Source: Panulirus ornatus
Taxonomy: Eukaryota > Arthropoda > Malacostraca > Decapoda > Palinuridae
DNA length: 64,000 bases
Direction: 5' to 3'
Assembly (NCBI RefSeq): GCF_036320965.1
Contig: NC_092250.1
Location: forward strand, 14,105,100-14,169,099
The notes under the pieces were generated by a model, which did not search any database, was not told where the DNA came from, and saw only the letters and a program-made list of their open reading frames with translations. The translations under genes and the position numbers were made by a program. Below, one piece after another: positions 58,100-64,000 of this stretch. Positions within the stretch are counted from its first letter, which is position 1, and every line of letters begins with the position of its first letter.

Positions 58100-59300
58100 C
58101 GTGAGATATCACTGTGGCCACAAACAGCGTCCGTGGACCCATCTTGGGCACACGTGTGCCCACTTCTCTTTAGCTTGTGAACCCCATTGACTTGGGCGTT
58201 GGGTCCATTTATCCTTTGAACGACCTGGCAGCTGCTGCTCTGATCACCTAGCGTAGTTACAAGGAGAAAACAAACCCCGTGATCTCTGCAGACGCCTCTG
58301 CCATGTCACCTTTACAACGGGACGACGCCTGAATGGACGAATGTTCGCTGGTGTGAGCTGAGCCATGAGAGCAGACCTGACTCCAGCGAACACGTAGGTT
58401 AGCGAGGGATTTTATGCTCGAGCGCCTCGACCTTAACGCCAGCTATTGGTAAACGGTGATTCTTTTTTTTTTCATAGGTAAGAGGCCAGCCCCTCTCATC
58501 CCCGGAGGCAGGGGACAAGCAAGAGCCTTGGAGGCTTGGTAATGCCAGGTGTATCTTTGGCAGGACGAGGGAGGAGTGAGTGGCGGAGGAGGAGGGGCTA
58601 GCACGTTCTCCTGGGAATCACACGGCTCCGGAGGGCTTGTAGGTGGGAGGTGATCATCGACGTATGGCTCACAGGTGCGCTAGGTATATCTTGGACGTCC
58701 TCTTACCACCCGTCTGTTCTTGGCTGTACCTCCTCCTCAAAAGGAATACAGAGGAGGAATTCAAAGAGCAGCAGAAACCCCTAGGACCTCCCCTTCATTC
58801 TGCTCGTGATGGAGGACGAGGTGTGAAACGCGTAGATCAGTGGGAGGAACAGGAGAAAGTGAGAGGGCCAAGTTAGGGAGGGAGTGGATCCACGCGCATC
58901 CGATAGTGGAGGGCCCCGACTTTGTTTACGAAGGTGTGTGTGTGTTATGGTGTCGGGGTTGGGCAGTGGCAGGTGGAGGAGAGGAGGTGGAAGAAGAAAC
59001 CATTGAGTTACTGTAAGTAAGTTTGAGGAGGTGTGGCCAATGGGTTGAAATCTACATGAGCCATGTTTACCGTAGTCTGTCCTCGGATAGGTTGAATATG
59101 ATGGTATAATGGGATGTAGCCACAGTGATTTGTCAGCATGCAAAGAAGGTGGTTACATAAAGGATTTTGGTTATACCGCTAGACTTGGCACTTATTTCAC
59201 CTCGAGTTGAAAACTACTGTTGGAAATTAGCGACGTTTTGTGGAAATCTTAAATGGTTAAGTTTCCATGACAGACATGTGGCACATCAATGAGCTGATGG
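58100..59300. other. Unique, GC-richer sequence
   Basis: A 77-codon frame at 58643-58876 and a 120-codon minus frame at 58781-59143 have no recognisable domain. No array. Confidence 0.4.
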
Positions 59301-59304
59301 AAAG

Positions 59305-59329
59305 CAACACACACACACACACACACACC
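59305..59329. repeat. (AC)n microsatellite
   Basis: About 12 CA repeats. Confidence 0.94.
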
Positions 59330-59627
59330 TACAAGACGCTATGTAGGTGAGCTATCCATTTCATTCAGATTCTCAAACCTGACCAGATGCCTTCTTCCAC
59401 GTCCCTCGAATGATGATGACCTCCTCTTTTTCGTGGTCCACGTAGATCATAATACACTGATAATGGAAGCTTCGTGTATCTCATCATGGGCGATGATCCA
59501 ACATGAACAGTGCTACTGAGGTTCAAGTATTCTTAAGCTCTTCCAATAGCACTTTTTCCACCCCATCACACCAAAACATCGAATATTGAACTCTAAGAGT
59601 GTGCGACGAATTGTCGTGTAAAGAGAT

Positions 59628-59795
59628 GGTTCAGTATTCGAGGGTTCAATACTCGAAGGTTCAATATTCGAAGGTTCGATACTCGAAGGTTCGATACTCG
59701 AAGGTTCAATATTCGTAGGTTCAATACTCGAAGGCTCAGCATTCGAAGGTTCGATACTCGAGGGTTCAATCTTCAAAGGTTCGATACTCGAAGCG
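59628..59795. repeat. 15-bp minisatellite
   Basis: About 11 units of tcgaaggttcaatac; step 15 bp (59643, 59658). On the minus strand it encodes an EPSSI pentapeptide repeat, extended by unique flanks into a 113-codon frame (59513-59854) that I cannot assign. Confidence 0.93.
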
Positions 59796-59960
59796 AAGCC
59801 TTCAGATTCTACCCAAGTCATTGATCGCCTGGGAATGCAATACAAACCCACCATCTCGCTAATTCGCGAGACCTTAGATTCTCAACCGAGATTGCAAGAA
59901 AAAACAAAAGAAAAAAAAAGAGGTGGAAATGTTACATATAGGGAATGGCGTCATATAGTT

Positions 59961-60030
<70 letters not shown>
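59961..60030. repeat. (GA)n microsatellite
   Basis: About 34 GA repeats with one aaag break near 60008. Confidence 0.97.
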
Positions 60031-60031
<1 letters not shown>

Positions 60032-60700
60032 TAAATGTCAGGGACAGATCTTCTGTTATTCGTGTTCTATGTTATTTCACGTTTTCTTTCTGTTTTTGCC
60101 AGCTTCGCCATGGATCAAGTGGTGTTCACACTTGCGATCTCCAGCGTGTAAGAGTATTGTTATGTCAAAGTGTTACGACCCAAAATGGTCACATCAGTGT
60201 TTGGTGGGTCAGTGTGGTAACAGGAAAGCCGCGTTGTCTCGTAACATTTCAAAAAACAAAATTGGTAGTTACTAAAATGAAGTACTCTGTTGATTCCCCA
60301 TTTTCAGTGGTATTGAGTTTGCTAGTGGGACATCCAGGGGTATAGACATGACAGCACTGGAGGTTTTTATAACTTAATATAACATACTGTATATCAGTTT
60401 GGAAAGACGCCATTGGAAGCTTATATAACTTAATATAACGTATATCGGTTTGGAAAGACGACATTGTCATATAAGCCATAGGAGATGATACGCTTCGTGT
60501 CACAGGCATGTAGCGCCATAGATTCGAAGAACAATTATAGATTCGTAAAACAGTAATAGATTGGTACAACAATTATAGGTTATTTAAACAAACCTTGCCG
60601 AAGTCACATAGCATTTATTGCTGCCGGACATATAAGCGTTGGTGTTAATTAGCCAAGAACAGAAACATTAACATAACTGTTTAAGATCTAGATAAACGTT
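60031..60700. other. Unique sequence with one short duplication
   Basis: cttaatataac...gtatatc.gtttggaaagacg is present twice (near 60373-60411 and 60428-60462). No gene recognised. Confidence 0.4.
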
Positions 60701-60714
60701 AATATTAATCTATT

Positions 60715-61225
60715 GAGAACTATAATGATAAGTTATTGAGAATTGAGTAGCGTCATCAACAGATTACTGGATAATAACAAGATGTCGTTAATCAGATTAA
60801 TCATTGATTAACAAGTTATTCAGAATTAAGTAGCGTCATTACTAACGAATATCACAATGTCGTTAATCAGATTAATCAATGATAACCAAGTCGTTAAGAA
60901 ACTTGAGTAGCGTCATCTACAGATTAATGGGTAATGTCATGGTGTCGTTAATCAAATTAATCGATGATAAAGAAGTTAAGATTATTAAGAATGGATTAGC
61001 GTCATCAACAGATGACTGAGTAATGTCACGATGTCGTTAATCAGATCAATCAATGATAAACAAGTTATTAAGATTATCAAGAATGGAGTAACCTCATCAA
61101 CAGATGACTGAGTAATGTCACGATGTCGTTAATCAGATCAATCAATGATAAACAAGTTATTAAGATTATCAAGAATGGAGTAGCGTCATCAACAGATGAC
61201 TAATACGACGATTTCGGTAATCAGA
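60715..61225. repeat. 75-91-bp minisatellite
   Basis: About six units marked by gtcgttaatcagattaatca at 60784, 60859, 60944, 61033 and 61124, with agtagcgtcatcaacagatg and aacaagttattaagatta. The unit lengthens left to right; the last two units are nearly identical. Confidence 0.93.
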
Positions 61226-61229
61226 TTAA

Positions 61230-62075
61230 TGTATGGGTGTCGGTTGTGATGTATGTACCCGGTCATACATCACAACCCAGCCTGGGTGCTGAAGTAGATT
61301 ACTCCCCCTGAGTCTGTGAATGACTTTATTTATTGCGTTTTCGTGATGTAGACTGAGGGTGTGTTAATGAATATATTCAATGCGTTTTTGTGATGTAGAC
61401 GCATCAACCAGAACCCACAGACGATACATTCTCCTCGTGAATTGTTTTTTTTCGGGTCCCATATCGAGATGGAAATACGCCACAGCAGTATATAATCAAC
61501 GCTATTAATAATCGTTGCTCAGTTCTTTTTAAAACTTTTTTCCTTTTTAGAACTTTAACGCAACAGACGATTTAAGGAAGATGGGCGGGGCATGGGGAGC
61601 CACACGATTGAGTCGGTCGACATGATGCGTGATGACCCCATGAGTTTTGAGAGCTTGGAGGGTCTGTGAGGTGTTTGGAGAGGAGGAAGGAGGAGGAGGA
61701 GGCTGCTCCTCCTTCTGCTCCTGCTCCTCCTGACGACGAGGTGTGAGGCTGACGACGCCCGGTAGCGCCGTGGTGTCGAAGGGAACTGAGGTCCCTGACG
61801 GACCAGTAGGAGGACGGCAAGCCCTGCAGTGAAGGACAGGAATTCACTGAACTGAGTTGGTGCACAGACCACACAGACCCCCAAGGTCCGAGCGAGGTGG
61901 TCTGGTCTTTAGGGGAAAAAAAAAAAGACATCTTGATGGAGCATTTCCTATATGTTTGTGTCATAGTCTGAGCCTCTGTTGCGTGTGACTGTAGCACAGA
62001 CGTAGGTGGGTCAGGACTGAGAATTAGGTGGGGTCAGTATATCACGAGATGGAGCTGGTGAGGAACATATGAAGC
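61230..62075. other. Unique, GC-rich in the middle
   Basis: A minus-strand frame open from about 61843 to a TAA at 61547 has a splice-acceptor-like cttcactgcag (AG at 61824-61825) and encodes RRQEEQEQKEEQPPPPP and THHVDRLNRVAPHAPPIF. All three minus frames are long here, so coding status is uncertain. Confidence 0.3.
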
Positions 62076-62077
62076 AC

Positions 62078-62320
62078 AGTGAGTGGGAAAGGTCAGGTAT
62101 ACGTGTGGCACTACAGCATTTAGTAGGTTGGGAAGGGTCAGGTATACGTGTGGCACTACAACATTTAGTAGGTTGGGAAGGGTCAGGTATACGTGTGGCA
62201 CTACAGCATTTAGTAGGTTGGGAAGGGTCAGGTATACGTGTGGCACTACAGCATTTAGTAGGTTGGGAAGGGTCAGGTATACGTGTGGCACTACAGCATT
62301 TAGTAGGTTGGGAAGGTCAG
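62078..62320. repeat. 45-bp minisatellite, nearly identical units
   Basis: Five units of acgtgtggcactacagcatt, tagtaggttgggaagggtca and ggtat; step 45 bp (62101, 62146, 62191). I see one substitution (acaacattt) among complete units. Confidence 0.97.
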
Positions 62321-62790
62321 TAACACAGGGTGGTACATGTAGGAGGGACAGAAGTAAAGCGGAGTCCGGTTTCGTAAGCTGTGTGTCCTAACTGAGCTGT
62401 GAGGACGTAAGGAGGTTTTAGTTAAGTGTGTGTGTGAGTGTGGTTGGTAAATTCACTTTCTCTTGAGCGCCAAGTGTTAATATTCCCGAAGAGGGATATT
62501 CTTGTACCCTTTCCTTGTCCCACTCAATGGCAGATGAAGGTGTCGCCCTTCTCAAAGAAGGAAGGGAGTGGGAAGGAGGTCATACGAAAGAGGGATTAGT
62601 CCTCTGGGTTCTCTCGTAGCGTCCAGAGAGGCTTCACCATAGTCTCCGAAGCCACAGTAGTGAATAATGATGGTGGGTCATTCGTCCTCTTGGTGGGGCT
62701 TGGCCTCACAGCAATACCAGGGAGGTGGTGGAGTCTGGACGTCAAGAGACGTTGCAATGTCTCGCCCCACATTACTAACAGTCCACTGTG
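62321..62790. other. Unique spacer
   Basis: No gene recognised. Confidence 0.35.
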
Positions 62791-62794
62791 TCTC

Positions 62795-62897
62795 ATGATG
62801 TCTACAGATGGAGAGGAATCACTCAACATGTCTACAGATGGAGAAGAATCACTCAAGATGTCTACAGATGGAGAGGAATTACTCAGGATGTCTGCAG
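62795..62897. repeat. 30-bp minisatellite, about 3.5 copies
   Basis: atgtctacagatggagagga then atcactcaac/g, repeated at 30-bp steps. The last unit leads into the GA tract, beyond which another atcactcaagga appears. Confidence 0.93.
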
Positions 62898-62898
62898 G

Positions 62899-62900
<2 letters not shown>

Positions 62901-62954
<54 letters not shown>
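62901..62954. repeat. (GA)n microsatellite expanded inside a minisatellite unit
   Basis: About 26 GA repeats. The flanks (ggatgtctgcagggctgaga on the left, gatcactcaagga on the right) are the two ends of one 30-bp minisatellite unit. Confidence 0.95.
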
Positions 62955-62955
<1 letters not shown>

Positions 62956-63339
62956 ACTCAAGGAGATCATAAACTTCACATATTTCATTCAGTGCGTAGC
63001 ATAAATTTCATGAAACATTGATTCTTTTTTTTTCTTCTTTTCTCTTTATTACGAAAATTCCATCGTAGTTGACATAGCAAAAGTTTTGCCTTCATTCCAA
63101 CAATTCTCACTTCCATCTTCCCTTGAATGCTTATGAGCTCCCACGCCCGAGGCAATGTACTTAATCGAGTGGAAGGGTCTGCCACACTGTCGAGAAACAT
63201 CGACCCCCAACCGGAAGGTAAATTACCAAAATTAAAAAGAAAAAAAATATTAAACTCCCTCTGAGAGGAGATTAAAGATAAATATGCGAGATGGAGAAGC
63301 GGCGGGAGGATTGGAACAGCAGCAAGTACAAACAAGAGG

Positions 63340-63540
63340 AGGAAAAAGACATTATAGATATCTCGTACAGGAAAAAGACATAGATATCTCGTACAGGAAC
63401 AAGACATTACAGATATCTCGTACAGGAACAAGACATTACAGATATCTCGTACAGGAAAAAGACATTATAGATATCTCGTACAGGAAAAAGACATTATAGA
63501 TATCTCGTACAAGAAAAAGACATTATAGATATCTCGTAAT
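63340..63540. repeat. 29-bp minisatellite
   Basis: About seven units of atctcgtacaggaaaaagac then attatagat; step 29 bp (63421, 63450), with one shorter unit near 63380. Confidence 0.94.
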
Positions 63541-64000
63541 GGGGCAGCAGTAATGAAACTGGTGCACTTTTAGAAGGGATGGTGAGGAAGCCGACGAATT
63601 ACAGAAACAGGAGGAGTAAAGGTCAGTGGACGAGACGTGTGCAAGAATGCAAAGGAATACAGACACAAAGGACTATAAATTTCAAAGGGAATTCAGACGT
63701 CAACAGACCGCTGGGTCCTTTCGAGGCTGTCTGTGTTTTAGTGGAGGAAGGTATCAGAGACGGAGTAGAAAGGGACGATGCAGGAACCAAGAGGAAAGAG
63801 AAACTGGGAAGCAGAGAACGACAATAGAAAATGGAGGACTTTGTGAAGGGAGGCTCTTCGTTCTGGGTCAGTGGAGGGGAATTAAGTGTTCACGGAGGAT
63901 AATGCAAACACTCGTATCACTGGAGAGTCGAAAAACATTTCATTTTTTTTTTTTCTAAGGACTTAAAGCTCTGTACTGGTAATGTCCTGGCCTTCCAAAA
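63541..64000. other. Unique sequence to window end
   Basis: Open frames of 82 and 110 codons (63579-63958) overlap, with no recognisable domain. A T run lies near 63942-63953. Confidence 0.4.

Overview
The window looks like non-coding, repeat-dominated nuclear DNA from a metazoan, most likely a decapod crustacean. There are no operons, dense gene blocks, rRNA genes or phage-like modules. There are very long dinucleotide tracts, at least 35 unrelated minisatellite arrays, and decayed non-LTR retrotransposons and SINEs of kinds I associate with decapod genomes. The decapod assignment rests on recalled resemblance of the RTE-like LINE tail and the SINE bodies to crustacean repeats, not on a search.

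I found no intact host protein-coding gene. Nearly all long open frames fall inside tandem arrays, where a stop-free unit makes any frame open. By hand count, tandem arrays cover roughly 18 kb and simple sequence about 2 kb more.

Layout. 0-9 kb: minisatellites with units of 63, 23, 37, 47, 41 and 28 bp, separated by unique DNA. 9.3-11.6 kb: a 20-bp array with a 240-bp higher-order duplication, a (TC)n-(AT)n tract, an RTE-like LINE relic and a SINE-like fragment. 11.6-15 kb: a CR1/L2-like LINE whose endonuclease and reverse transcriptase parts are separated by three tandem arrays and whose RT part contains a 196-bp tandem duplication. 15-22 kb: mostly unique, with a cluster of inverted TGTCATGTCA motifs and a second RTE-like 3' end. 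22-27 kb: six minisatellites. 27.7-29.7 kb: a LINE C-terminal scrap and an internally deleted Ty3/gypsy-like LTR element (tRNA-Ser-type primer site, gag-like relic, polypurine tract). 30-32.2 kb: a tandem array duplicated as a block of about 988 bp. 32.5-45 kb: the least repetitive part, with SINEs at 33.5, 34.5, 40.5 and 44.6 kb and LINE pieces at 36.4 and 43.1 kb. 45.5-54 kb: long minisatellites and a GA-rich block. 54-64 kb: further arrays, a minus-strand LINE endonuclease relic at 55.1-55.6 kb and unique DNA.

No genes act together in a pathway here. The main biology is repeat birth and turnover: arrays with palindromic or hairpin-forming units, arrays inside or beside dead transposons, and block duplication of arrays. 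I found no convincing new functional system. The best leads are the LTR-element derivative, the LINE split by arrays, the SINE family with a conserved central domain, and the recurring self-complementary minisatellite units.
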